A stretch of 64,000 nucleotides of DNA. It comes from Coniferiporia sulphurascens. Lineage: Eukaryota; Basidiomycota; Agaricomycetes; Hymenochaetales; Hymenochaetaceae. Positions 37,492 through 48,432 of this stretch are shown here, one piece after another. The notes below the pieces were generated by a model that did no database searches, was not told where the DNA came from, and was given only the letters and a program-made list of their open reading frames with translations. The stretch is taken from NCBI GenBank assembly GCA_002794785.1, contig NBBA01000003.1, positions 2,416,716-2,480,715 of the forward strand, read 5' to 3'. Positions within the stretch are counted from its first letter, which is position 1, and each line of letters begins with the position of its first letter. The translations under genes and the position numbers were made by a program.

Positions 37492-37505
37492 GACATCTTG
37501 AATCT
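37492..37505. repeat. Right target-site duplication of the LINE
   Basis: GACATCTTGAATCT, identical to 30780-30793. It marks the 5' end of the element on the minus strand. Confidence 0.92.
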
Positions 37506-38947
37506 AATCAGCATGTGATAACGACCAAATGAAGAGCACCTAAGGCTTCCTTCTAGGTCATTTGGATATGGGCGAACATTCGTCGCTGTTTCACCTGCGG
37601 TTAATAATTTTCTGGCCCCTTGTATTTGCAATCTTCTCAAAAATACCAATCGGCACCTTCCATTTGTTCCCTGTACCCCGCTCAGATCAGATAAAACCAT
37701 TAATGGGGTCAAACAGGGATGGACAAATATAGGTGAGAAACAAAAACAGGTAGCGGTAACATAGTCTGATGATTAGCATGTACTAAGATACACAGGCGCT
37801 CACTTTTGCGAGCCATGACCTCCGAGATTCTTCCGCTTACTCTATCTTCACCTATCTAAGTTTTAAGTCCAATCCGATTCGTTACACAGTGGCTGTTTGT
37901 CGCTGGCAGAATGGAAGAAATCCAATTATACATATATAGATCATGTCGTGCTTTGATATCGTACCTTCTCGTGCCTTTATGGAAGGGAAACACCAAATTT
38001 TCAAGGTCCCGAGGCACACTTCTACAGGGATTTGCATTTGAGCGTTGAAATTTGAGTAATATCAACTTATCGAACAAGTACACCCTCCTCTCAGTGTTCT
38101 CCTATTGAGAGCGGAGATCCTCTTCGTTTGTCCTTCGCGCTTCCTGCCGTGATAACATTGTAAAGGCAAAATCCTACGGTAAAGAAATAGGAAAAAACCG
38201 TCGAAGGCACAGCGAAGTCGTTATAAGTCTCTGGAGGACGATGTCAGGTGCCGTCTTCGGTCCCTAATTTTCGTGCGTAAATGAGCATTCTTGAGAAACT
38301 TGCTGAACGTAGGGTGGTAATCAACGTCGCTGAGCAAAAAGGGTAATTTGGGAGGGGATGTGCAACGGTATATTGGATATAAGGACGAAAGTTTGTGGCA
38401 CAGAAAATATAGCAACAGGCGAAGATAACCTCGGGAGTATCTAAAAGATAAAACGAGCGCCTTGACACAGATTGGTGTCCATAACAAAGTCCGCATCATG
38501 GGATATTGAATAGAACGATGACCGGGAGGGTCAACGATGCTAATTTCGATATGAAATTGGGCAGGACGGTGATCGACAACTAAGGAGCATGTCGAAGGAA
38601 GGAAAGCGAAAACACGGGGATAAGGCATAAATTTAGAATGCTGAAGTACGAGTGCGTCCACGAAAAGTGTTTAGGGATAATGAATTATTTGCGAGAGTAC
38701 TATATAGAAAAAGAGAGGGAATCCTCACTGATAACGTTGATTCAGCCACTCCAACCGTGAACAAAGTGGCCTTAACTCACCTACGAACCCCACGACGCTG
38801 ATAAAGGTATGTCATACCTAGCTGAACGCATCAACCATCAATCGCAATATCGGCTCAACACGAGTTCTCTCCTATGCGTAGGACAACCCGTACCTCCTGA
38901 GAGGGCAACACCACCCCATTCTACGCAGATAAACAGCAGCATTTGCA
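37506..38947. other. Right flank of the LINE, no confident gene
   Basis: A minus-strand frame at 37425-37712 crosses the LINE boundary. Its part outside the element (GVQGTNGRCRLVFLRRLQIQ) may be a remnant of the gene the LINE entered. A 146-codon minus frame at 38221-38661 (MDALVLQHSKFMPYPRVFAF) looks protein-like but has no recognised domain, and possible exon borders (GTGAGT near 38775) could not be tied to it. Confidence 0.35.
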
Positions 38948-39545
38948 TCATCGACTGTTCTTCGATTTCCTTGACTTCCTTGATTTGGATTTTCGTTTAG
39001 GCTTCGGTTTTGGCTTTGGCGTCGGGGTTGGAGTCGTGAGGATGGTGGGCTGCGCGCCACGAAGACGGACGCGGCCATCTTTGAGGTGCTCGGTGACAAC
39101 TGGACTCGCAGCGGGACGGAACTTGAAGTCTTCGGAATACCTGGGCGATGAAAGTGTTTAGGCCACATGGCTCATGAGCGGAAAGAAAAGGATGAAGCTA
39201 CCGATTAGAGTAGACAACCTTTGGCGGACGCTTCTCGTTTAAAGTGCTGAGGAAAGTGAGCGCGAACCAGAGGAAGAGGACCAAGAGGATTATAGTGAGC
39301 AGGCGCCGCCAACGCGACGGTGTGGGTCCTGTAGGCACATCTTCTTCGACGTCTTCTTCTTCGGCACTCGCCTCCTCCTTCGCGGGGAGAAACTCAGGCT
39401 CTAGAGCTTCGCCATCATCTTTCTTTTCCCGAACATCATCGCCAGGCCCACTGGTTTGTCTTTCGTGTTTGGATCCTGGAGTGGTCCCAGTGTCTGTGCT
39501 AGAATCGACCTTCCCATCAAGCTGACCAGCGCCGTCGGAAGACAT
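38948..39545 (-). CDS. Small single-pass membrane protein with acidic N-terminus and Lys/Arg-Pro tail
   Basis: Two exons: 39202-39545 and 38948-39140, joined in phase across a 61-nt GT-AG intron, about 178 residues. The N-terminal half is soluble, acidic and low-complexity (EEASAEEEDVEEDVP). One strong transmembrane helix follows (LLTIILLVLFLWFALTFL). After it the segment YSNRYSEDFKFRPAASPVV bridges the splice junction and reads TEHLKDGRVRLRGAQPT. The tail is PTPTPKPKPKPKRKSKSRKS, strongly basic, ending at TGA 38948-38950. The RPAASP-LKDG-R-RLRGA block looks like a conserved fungal motif of unknown function. I chose the start at MSSDGAGQ because the frame upstream is less protein-like. A mobile element has inserted about 180 bp upstream of the start. 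Confidence 0.72.
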
Positions 39546-39722
39546 TATTCGCAAAGCACGCCGGGGCTGGCGGTGGCCGCTATCCGTTAAAGGTTCAAAG
39601 CTAGTGAAACTGGAGGAAAGAGTCGTGGAATGCAAATGGGATTCCAGAGTATTCCACGTGTCATTAGTCAGCATTTCGGTTACTGGCGGTCGTCTGTTTT
39701 GTTTTGTTCCGAGTCGTAGCTT

Positions 39723-39733
39723 GGCACATCGTC

Positions 39734-39735
<2 letters not shown>
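39723..39735. repeat. Left target-site duplication of the 1-kb element
   Basis: GGCACATCGTCGT, identical to 40771-40783. Confidence 0.9.
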
Positions 39736-39782
<47 letters not shown>

Positions 39783-40770
39783 GCATTTGTATACCACTAC
39801 ATTACAGAGTAAAAGACGCGGATGTGAGACCATATGAAGTGGAGTGTCAGAGGAGATTAACAAGGTATGAAGTTCCTGGTTTTCAGGCATTTAGGAGAAG
39901 GGTATGAGGTTGTGATGTCAGAGGTTTTAACTAAATGGTTTTGTCAGGGGGTATACGTATCGGGAGAGCAAATTGTGAAGGGGGGGGTGGGGGTTTTATG
40001 GATTCTATGATGACTAATAGTGATTGTGAGAGATGAGAAAAACTACTGAATTTTTTACGTTGTGCATGTGGGCGTGATTTGAATTGTTTTATGTCCGATA
40101 TTTGTGATTCCGAGAGTTGTGTCGTAATAGTGTCTGAAGCGTCATGTGTGTGTGATTCATGAGGTGTGAAAGTGTCAACGTTTAAAACGGTAAGTGTACG
40201 TGAGGCTGGGGCAAGGTTGCCATGAGGTATGGGTTGGAATGCGAATTGTAAGAGGATTGATGTTAAGTCTGTGCTTGGGCCATAGTGGCTAAGGTGGTGT
40301 CGGTAGAGGAAAATGTGTCGTGAATTGTGTGGTTGATCATTAATGCTGATGACCTGTAACTGGTACTGGCATATAGCCCAGTCTAGTATGTGTTGGTTTT
40401 CTTTAACGAGGTTGAAAGGTTCATATGTGGTGTCGATTTCGAAGTTAGGCACAGGGAGGTGAAGGATTAGGAGGGGGCATGGGTAAATGGGTTGTGTTTT
40501 GGTCATCTCCCTAGGGGGAGGTTGAGTAGGTAGTGCGAGAATGAGGTTTGATGTTTGAGGTTACGAGGCCCTATCGTCCTAAAAGCCCAACCAGTATCTG
40601 GGACGGCATATGTCTTTGTGACAACCGCACCCTGTACTAAGTGGAGGAGGCATGCTAGGCAAGCTGCTCTGCGTGTAATACAGCTGCGAGTTAACGCGAA
40701 GTGGGTCGACTAGGCAAGTGAACCGTGGGAAAACCCCGAGATGGTGGTGGTTCAAGGTCAAGGAGGGATG
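39736..40770 (-). mobile_element. Non-autonomous 1-kb element sharing both ends with the LINE
   Basis: A T-run of about 40 nt on the plus strand (39736-39776, the poly(A) tail) starts the element. A 13-bp target-site duplication GGCACATCGTCGT flanks it (39723-39735 and 40771-40783). The 3' end matches the 3' end of the LINE at 30794: both continue as GCATTTRTATACCRCTACATTAC and then CGYGGATRTGAGACC. The 5' end also matches: both read CCTTGACCT followed by ACCACCAnCATCTC on the minus strand. The middle is different and contains a 191-codon open frame. It is therefore a short derivative that probably borrows the LINE machinery, not a 5'-truncated copy. Confidence 0.85.
39931..40506 (-). CDS. 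191-residue ORF inside the non-autonomous element
   Basis: An uninterrupted frame beginning MTKTQPIYPCPLLILHLPVP and ending FALPIRIPPDKTI. It is rich in His, Pro, Ser and Thr and poor in G-starting codons, like the LINE coding strand. A short basic patch (KSRPHAQRKKFSS) is visible. There is no zinc knuckle, endonuclease, RT or RNase H motif, and I see no match to ORF1 or ORF2 of the neighbouring LINE. It may be a captured or private ORF, or a chance frame in a G-poor strand. Confidence 0.4.
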   Translation of the reverse strand: MTKTQPIYPCPLLILHLPVPNFEIDTTYEPFNLVKENQHILDWAICQYQLQVISINDQPHNSRHIFLYRHHLSHYGPSTDLTSILLQFAFQPIPHGNLAPASRTLTVLNVDTFTPHESHTHDASDTITTQLSESQISDIKQFKSRPHAQRKKFSSFSHLSQSLLVIIESIKPPPPPSQFALPIRIPPDKTI

Positions 40771-40783
40771 GGCACATCGTCGT
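40771..40783. repeat. Right target-site duplication of the 1-kb element
   Basis: GGCACATCGTCGT, identical to 39723-39735. Confidence 0.9.
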
Positions 40784-42479
40784 ATTTGCGATATCCAAAC
40801 CTACCAGGACTTCAAAAATTAACTCATATACCGAGAAACTCCCCCGACCACTCTCATTTCCTCGACTCGTCCCCATATAAACCTGGATGGACACAGCGAA
40901 TTGATGGTAATTAGCCATGCTATGCTCACCATCCTTGCTCATTTTACTGGGACTTTCGAGAATGTATGAGCCATAAACTTCAGCCCTCTGAATCTCCTCA
41001 TATGTTTCTCGCGTTAATTTCAATTTAGGGTTGAGCTATTCAACGCAGTATAGCAACAGCCATTTGCTACCGTTTTATTCCCGGTATTCCGTAATTAAAA
41101 GATACGGAGTAAGCATCGCCCAAGGTTCGAAACGGATCACGGACACCAACGAAAGAATCTCATCGCTAAGCGGTCGAGAAGGACGACTTCGCGGATTTTG
41201 CCCCGGAAATCTGACGTCGCACGGACGATGGCATCAAGAAATTGAGAGTTATAGCCAAAAAGACGTGCTTGCTCTGGGCCATGGCACGGGGATTCGTGTG
41301 GGCGAAGCGATGAAACCATCGTGATGTCTATCACAAGACACAACTCTACTACAGCACCCGGGTTGGTGAGAAAACAAGGCCAGGTAAGAATCACTTGGGT
41401 TCCATTACTAGCGCATCTGACATACGAATACCGGCGATCGGCCGACGACCGCACATAGATGATTGTGAACGGGGATCAAAATACGTATATCGTACATACA
41501 TATGATGTATCCTTCTACTCTTAAATGCTTAGGGAACCGAAAAGAAGATATTGTTTATTGTCATGAGAAACTACTGTACTTTGATTCCAGTCCTAGCACG
41601 GTAGCTTGAAATATGCAGGGGTTTTTAGTGCACGGGGCCGACCCTAAGCAAATGCAAGCCGGCCCTGAAGCTGCTGTCTCCTACAAAAGAAATCATCCGG
41701 GACTTGTTGTGACTTCCACGACGGCTCGTCTCAAGTTCAAGTTCTAGTCTTAAGACGTCTATTGTATAGGAAGGTAAGCTTGATTATTCTTTACCAGACG
41801 TGCGCGGTGGTTCATTTGAACTGGCGCGTTCGAATGAAGAAATTGCATATTTTTTCAGTTATCCCTGTCTTAATGTACTCTATGTCGAGACCTCGAAAAT
41901 CTGATCATAACGCCCCTTTGCGCCTAGACCCATCCATTGTCTTCTTGTTCTGATCCCTTTTGTTTTCCACAGTGCGGATTTCCGGGTCGGACTTCGATTT
42001 CCACGTAGGCCTGAGGTCAGATTTTCCGGATGAGGTGTTCTCGTAGACTATCGTTGGTATGTTGTAAATACTGGATGTTGCGCGCGATGAAATGCGATAG
42101 AAGTCTGCACTATCCCTCATGTGACTATGGCGCTGGATGCAAGATCCCATCAAGGCATCAAGTGTCCGTTACAAACTTAAATCACCCTGATGCAGCTCTA
42201 GGACTTTGCCTTTCCCGCTCGACGGCCGCACTGACGGCATCGCCAAAACGAACGGGAGGTGAAGACTGCGGTCTTCTTGTCCATATGCTCGAGGCTCCAT
42301 GATCGATCGACTCTCGCCTCCAAACACGCAGCACTGGTAATGTGACCTGTCCCTCAAAGACCAAAAGTCCGCATTTACCAGGGAACGTACCGTCAACGAC
42401 GGTCCGGCGGATGGTATATATTTGCAGGATTGTCGACTCTTAACTTTCGAGCTCTGACTAGAGTCCTAGGATCATTAAT
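40784..42479. other. Stretch with no confident gene, upstream of the GH127-like gene
   Basis: Minus frames at about 40784-41023 (LTRETYEEIQRAEVYGSYIL) and 41137-41454 look weakly protein-like and could be remains of one gene cut by the element at 39736-40770. No domain is recognised. A TATA-like string lies at 42414-42422, before the next gene. Confidence 0.35.
42414..42422 (+). promoter_or_regulatory. TATA-like box of the GH127-like gene
   Basis: GTATATATT lies about 60 nt upstream of the ATG at 42480, a usual distance for a fungal core promoter. There is no other evidence. Confidence 0.35.
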
Positions 42480-45400
42480 ATGGCCTTCCTCAAGTCCGCG
42501 TCCTTCTCTCTCGCTTGTGTCTTCCTGAGTCTTGCCGGTGATGGCGCTGCACAGTCTGGTCGTAAGTCTAAAGCTTATTGGCGTCGATATGCTAAGCCGA
42601 CGCCAATCGCTCAGTTGCCACGAAGAAGTTTCTCAGCCTGCCTTTGGGTGCAATCATGCCGGCCGGATGGCTTTACGACCAGGCGCGCTTCTAACTCGGC
42701 ACTATCTAGCATTATATGCTTACTTTTACTATAGCTCATGGTGCAGACGAACGGTCTATGGGGCCACGAACATGACTTCTATGATTAATGGGTACGACAG
42801 CTTTGAGCATTTGACAGTCGCTAATGGGCCCTCCAGCGTCGCTCAAACGGATTGGCTCGGTGGGTCCCATCAATTAATTACAATTAGGAATGCTGCTCAG
42901 GTTTAAGGCATCTTTAGGCGGGGACTCGTTCTATTCCAATTTGGAAGAAGGTTTGTCTTTCGAATGGCGATTACGGCTTCATCTAATTTTTGGCCGTTGA
43001 TTCAGCTGGAAGCTACTGGTTTGTAGGTATACTTTCGTTTGGCTTGTCCTTCTTGTACTTGTTGTTGCGAAGTGTATCTCATGACATCTTCCGTGCGAAT
43101 AGAACGCGATGGTCCCGAACGCTGTGCTCGTCAATTCTACAGAGATCCAGGCGCAGACGCAGTATTTCCTTGACTATGTGCTCGACAATCAAGATGATTC
43201 GGGATGGTTTGGGCCCGAGGTATTCGATTCGAGCAAGCCACGCTATCTCTGGGCGCGGTACGTCCTGCTTTCTCCCATCCCACGACAAGGTCCTCATTCA
43301 CTTTTGGTGCTTTAGGTATCTATATCTCTTCGGCGCGACCCAGATGATAGAGTATAATGCGACACTAGCAGATACCGTTATCCCCAAGTTGTACAAGTTC
43401 GTCACTTTGGCGAATACGATGATCAAGAATAATGAAGGGCTCGAGGAGTGGACTCTCGCGCTGGGAGGAATTTGTTATCTCACTGCAATGGTACGTAACT
43501 ATTTATTACATTCTGTCATGTCGACCCTGGCTCACGAGCCCTGTCCACTGTCATTCCTTAATACGTTTCCGTGTCTTAGGCTGTACGACTTCTATCCGAA
43601 CGGCAACGAAGACCTCTTGATTGAAACTATGGAGCTTTTGAAGTGCACCGGAGACTCATGGGAAGGTTCGCTTGTCTTCACATCACGAGTTCTGATTATT
43701 CAACGAAGCCAATAAAACGTGCCCTTTTAGACGTTTTTAGCAAGGAGGTGAGAGTTTGTCTCCTATATTTAAAAAGCATTCCAACTGATAGGTTCGTACT
43801 GTTAGTACTTCCCCACCACGGCCATCGAGAACCTTCCAAATCCTTTCAATAACTCCCTGGTACGTCCCAAACACGAGTTGTTCTTGTTCACCAATGGAAG
43901 AAATATCGCGTAGGTATGGCACGGCGTCAATGTAGCCGAAGGCCTCAAGGCGCTCCCCTCGACATATCGTTTTACGCATAATCAGTCCGGTATGTCGAAT
44001 TGGCACTAACCTTCAAAGTATGAACCTCACTTCCATCTCTCAGACCTTGACCGGGCGAGTGAAGGCTGGGACCTGCTGTTCCAGTATCACGGCCGACCTT
44101 CCGGGATTTACGCTGCAGATGAATACCTCGCCGGTTTGGGCGCCATCCGAGGGTACGATTTCTTTCGCCTCTTGCATGTAGGGACTACATATTTACAAGT
44201 GTAAATCTATCTAAGGACTGAACTGTGTCTAGTTGTCGTAAGTGTCGAAATGTTTCTATGCAGTGAAGCACCTGGCTAACAAACCAATTCAGGAAACGAT
44301 GTTTTCGTGAGTCACTTTCTTATCAGTGTGTATGAAATGCGTACTTATGGCCTGCATCTTTTTCAGGGGCTCGTACTTGTATCAAGTCAGCGGCGAAAGC
44401 AAGTATGCTGACCGAGTAAGTCCTATTTTATCGAATCAAAAGATCAGTAAGCAAACGAGTTTATAGGTCGAAAGGATCACGTACAACGCTCTACCGGCTA
44501 CACTGACTGGAGGTCGGTGTCACGCAATTTTCTAGATAAAGTCTTACATTGATCTTTCGCAGATATGTGGTCTCGTCAATATCTACAAGAGCAGAATCAG
44601 ATCGCTGCACAAAGCATGTCGCCGTAAGAAGCAAGCCTTTCGCTCACTTTCATAGCAGCTTACTTTGCTTTTAAAAGGAATCCATTCCCGATGGACGGCC
44701 CGTACTCTAATGTATTTGGTTTGGAACCAAACTATCCGTCGGTGATGCACTAAACGTGCCCGGTCAGTGCGCTGACTTTTGCATGATTTTCTAGATGCTG
44801 TACCGTCAACCACGGACAAGGCTTCCCGAAGTTTGTCACTAACTCGTTTGTCAAAACGGCCGACAATGCCTCCCTTGTACAACTTTATCTCGGCCCGCTC
44901 TCCGCTCAAACAGTACTCGCAGGCGACAATACAGTTTCCGCGAGTGTAGATACACTCTATCCATTCAGTGACACTTTAACGACTACCGTGACTGCAGACA
45001 AAGCATTTACGTATTACGTGCGCATCCCAAGCTGGGTGTCAGGCGGAACGATCGCGCTGAATGACGGGTCTAAGAGTAGTGTTCAAGCGGATACGAATGG
45101 ACTGTACGCGGTCAGTCTTCCCGCAGGGAAGTCATCGTTTACGCTTGACCTCCCGTCAGAAATCACCATAGGTATGTCAATATCTCAGCACCTTAATTAC
45201 CACATGCCGACTGAAATGATTTTCCAAAGAGTCGCGCCCGAACAATTCTGTAGCCGTGCACCGCGGTCCTCTGAACTACGCATTCGATATTCCGCGCAAT
45301 CAGACTATCATTGCGCAGAATGCGAATGAGTCACGGGCTGTTGACCTGCAATTTGAGGCGACAGCGGCTTGGCAGTATGCCATCGACCCAGCAACGCTCA

Positions 45401-45701
45401 AGTTCAACGCGGGCACGCCCGCAGGAGGCACATTACCATCGCCGATTTTCGACACTGGCTTGCCCCCTATTACGATCACTGCAACGGCATGCTTAATTGC
45501 ATGGTCAGAGGCTGGCAACACGTTCGCGTCCTCTCCGCCGGAGAATGTGACCTGTATTGGAAACACCACAGATATCACATTGTGGCCTTTTGGGGTGCGT
45601 AGAGCGCTTTCCATTAATTGCTTTCATAGTAGCTAACGGGGAAACAACAGGCCACGAAGCTGCGGATAAGCGAATTCCCCGTCTTCGATTCAACGGAATG
45701 A
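42480..45701 (+). CDS. Secreted GH127-like glycoside hydrolase (DUF1680 type), many introns
   Basis: The start gives MAFLKSASFSLACVFLSLAG, a clear secretion signal. Family landmarks follow across many small exons: [153 protein letters not shown], and the last exon ATKLRISEFPVFDSTE with TGA at 45699-45701. In bacterial GH127 beta-L-arabinofuranosidases a paired Cys-Cys binds zinc and supplies the nucleophile; the CC of PCCTVNH fits that. Two oddities: the intron after WLYDQ appears to use a GC donor (GCGCGC), and a TAA follows HDFYD with no obvious splice around it. The gene may therefore be damaged near 42770-42960. Substrate not certain. Confidence 0.78.
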
Positions 45702-46356
45702 TGCCTGACAGGCTAAGGAAACATCTGAGAGATCTGATTCACTCAGAAAAGTCAATAAGATAAGCAAGGTCTCTTGTATTTCGATTAGGATAGTGTGTAG
45801 AAGCAATTCGTCGCCTAAATAAGTACTTAGGCTTCCTCGATGTAGATCGTATGATTTCTCGCAAATACTCACTCCAAGGGAATGACCCCGGTACTTTTGC
45901 ATCAAGTCGCGCAAGCTTTACGGCGGGATTTTGATTCCCTAAAGTGTCGAGGGTCCCTATAACCTCATGGAGATTTGCGGCTGTGTCAGTCGAACCTGCG
46001 GAGAACAGCTCCCTTCGTTAGTTCATTAATCCATTCCTTCCGGGTGTGCATATTGTTGCCTGTTTAGTATATGGTTCGTGGGCGTCGATGCCAACATGAT
46101 GAACTCAACGATTCAGACGGTTCGCGTTAAACGGCGAGGGTTTTAGGTCCCTAAGTTTGTATGATACAGTACCATCTTTTCTCCAGCGTGCATTTCTTCG
46201 GGTGCACGCACACCTGGTCTCCGAGCATTCTCCCTGACCTGAATTTGAAACTTCGGAAAATGTCTAGAGTCTTTAAAATGAAGCGCACTTTGATAAGCGT
46301 GTCATTCGATTTCTAGACAAAACAGGTTATAGGTAGATTTGTAGAACATAAAAGGA
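45702..46356. other. Convergent intergenic region
   Basis: Lies between the 3' ends of the GH127-like gene and the transporter gene. No supported feature. Confidence 0.5.
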
Positions 46357-48432
46357 TTAGAATTTTCCCCAAGCCTGACCGAGCACTAAGCACTTCGTTG
46401 TCCACATTGCGCAGACGGAGACGATTATCATTGTACCTGTGGCATGGGCGAAAACGTAAGTACGGAAAGCCACAATGGAGAAAAAGTTACGACTACATGG
46501 GACTCGGTTCCCGGAGTAGTCGGGCATGACAGATCGTACCTGCATAAAAACCGACTGCAGAGTATCCATCTGTTGCTTTATTAATTGCTCCAGAAATTGG
46601 AGGGCCCAGAAGGGCGCCGACAGCCAGCACGCTCATGTACAGACCTGTCCTACGGCCGACATCTCCCACCTCCCCGAGAGCGATCATCGGTGCCCCTAGC
46701 AGTGAAACATACGCGCCTGATGATATACTGCATAATATTTGCAGTTATGGTGAGAGAAAGCTAAAGACAATGACGGGGTTGCGCACCCATATAAAACAGC
46801 AATAACGACGTATTCGGACTTCCCATGGACGAAGGGCCAGATATAAGTCATAACTCCAGCAACAAGTGAGAATGGGACCATCACATTGACAGCGCCTGTA
46901 CTGAGAGTATAAGTAATGATCGGAGCTGAAAAGTTTGACAAACCTATGCGGTCGGTTAGGAGACCGCTGATTATGCGCCCTAACGTCGATGAGGCGTTGG
47001 CAATGGATAAAAGGTAAAATGCAAAATTTCCGTCTAGTCCACTCTCGGACGCACTTATAACAATATAAGTTAGGACTAGTGTGCAAATTTCACGGTTTCA
47101 GTATAACAAAGCAAAAATGTTATAGTAGTTGGCCCGAGTGCTCGTACCTGTGTACATTCCCAGGAACGCCGAGAATGCCGAAAGCGCGTATATTGTGAAA
47201 GGCAACGATTTAAACAATCGAAGGTTCAGTAGTCCACCTGACACATTCATCGGAGGGAGTCTACGACGCAGGGTCTGTCATACTCTATTGTCAGGTTTCT
47301 AACAGAGACAATGACAAAAACGACAAAGGGCTCACTAAATTTGCCACGTTTAAGGAGACGAGAAGCATAAACGCGATTACTCTCATCGTCCACGGAAACC
47401 TGAAAAGTTACCACCATTAACGACACTCTCGATGCACGCTAAGGTAGAGGGGCGGACTCACCCTATCCGTCCGACCAAGTTACGGAAAACTATGGGAAAA
47501 ATTGTACCGCCCAAGGATGATCCACATGCGTTTACGCCTAGTGCCATCCCTCTTCTTCGTTTAAACCAGTGGGAGATAACAGCCCACACTGGTCCAAAGA
47601 GAACTCCTGAGGCCAACTACGATTACAACGTGAAAGACATCAGTAGAGTTCGTCGGATGCGAAGTTGGATCGGCTACATACACCAATTACGATCCCTTGA
47701 CATAGGAGAAAGTGCCAGTAAACTTTGCATTCCGCTGTCAATAGTGTTGCGGCGACTATTACGCAACTGGCTAAGGAGAATGGTGCTTTAAAATAGCCGA
47801 GATCAAATAGGCGTCCGACGAGGATTGTTGGTAGGAAACAGAATGAATACTTATACAGCGGCCTTAAATGTGAATACGCTGTTGACAAATAAAAGTAACT
47901 TACCTGTATTGACCCAATCCATGCTCTGACATTGCGACACGTCTATGGGGAAATTGCAATAGATTACGTGCAAACTCACATATTTGACGCGGAGCTCGTC
48001 TGAAGCAGTGTCTGTTCATAGTAGGATTGGAATGCCTGGTTCAATATAAGTGGTTAGCTAGGGTGCGCGAGCAGATTATTCGTTTCTTACACCCCATGAA
48101 TTCACAAACCCAAAGCTGAAACAGATGAAGTTAGGAACGTAGCCTTATACGAGACTAGTCGTACTCGCCTCGCGAAACAGGTACAGAAAGCCTACGGAGG
48201 ATACGGGACGTGAATATTGCGCAAGTCGTTATTGGAAAGAACGTACTCCGAGAACTACAAGCCAAGCCTGCAAACCTCCATCTGGGTAGTCGTCGACATT
48301 GCCCAGTGTCCCGTGTTCTATGGCGACCGCCTCTTCTTTATTGTCAGGGAAGGATTGTAGATTGACAAGAGTTTTGTCGTCCATAGACGTTTCAGAAAAG
48401 CCAGAGACCTCCTCTGTATGTGTCGCCTTCAT
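46357..48432 (-). CDS. MFS transporter of the monocarboxylate (MCT-like) family
   Basis: The start at 48432 gives MKATHTEEVSGFSETSMDDK, a soluble N-terminal tail, then DDYPDGGLQAWLVVLGV, the classical first motif of fungal MCT-like transporters. Later exons on the minus strand read FQSYYEQTLLQTSS, AWIGSIQ, FLPTILVGRLFDLGYFKAPF, SGVLFGPVWAVISHWFKRRR, GMALGVNACGSSLGGTIFP, SAPIITYTLSTGAVNVMVPF, GRRTGLYMSVLAVGALLGPP and AFRTYVFAHATGTMIIVSVC, ending LGQAWGKF at TAA 46357-46359. The alternation of hydrophobic helices with RRRGMALG loops fits a 12-helix permease in the plasma membrane. Members move monocarboxylates or related small molecules by proton coupling; the substrate here is unknown. Introns are numerous and their exact borders were not all fixed. 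I saw no stop inside the helices I translated. Confidence 0.8.
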
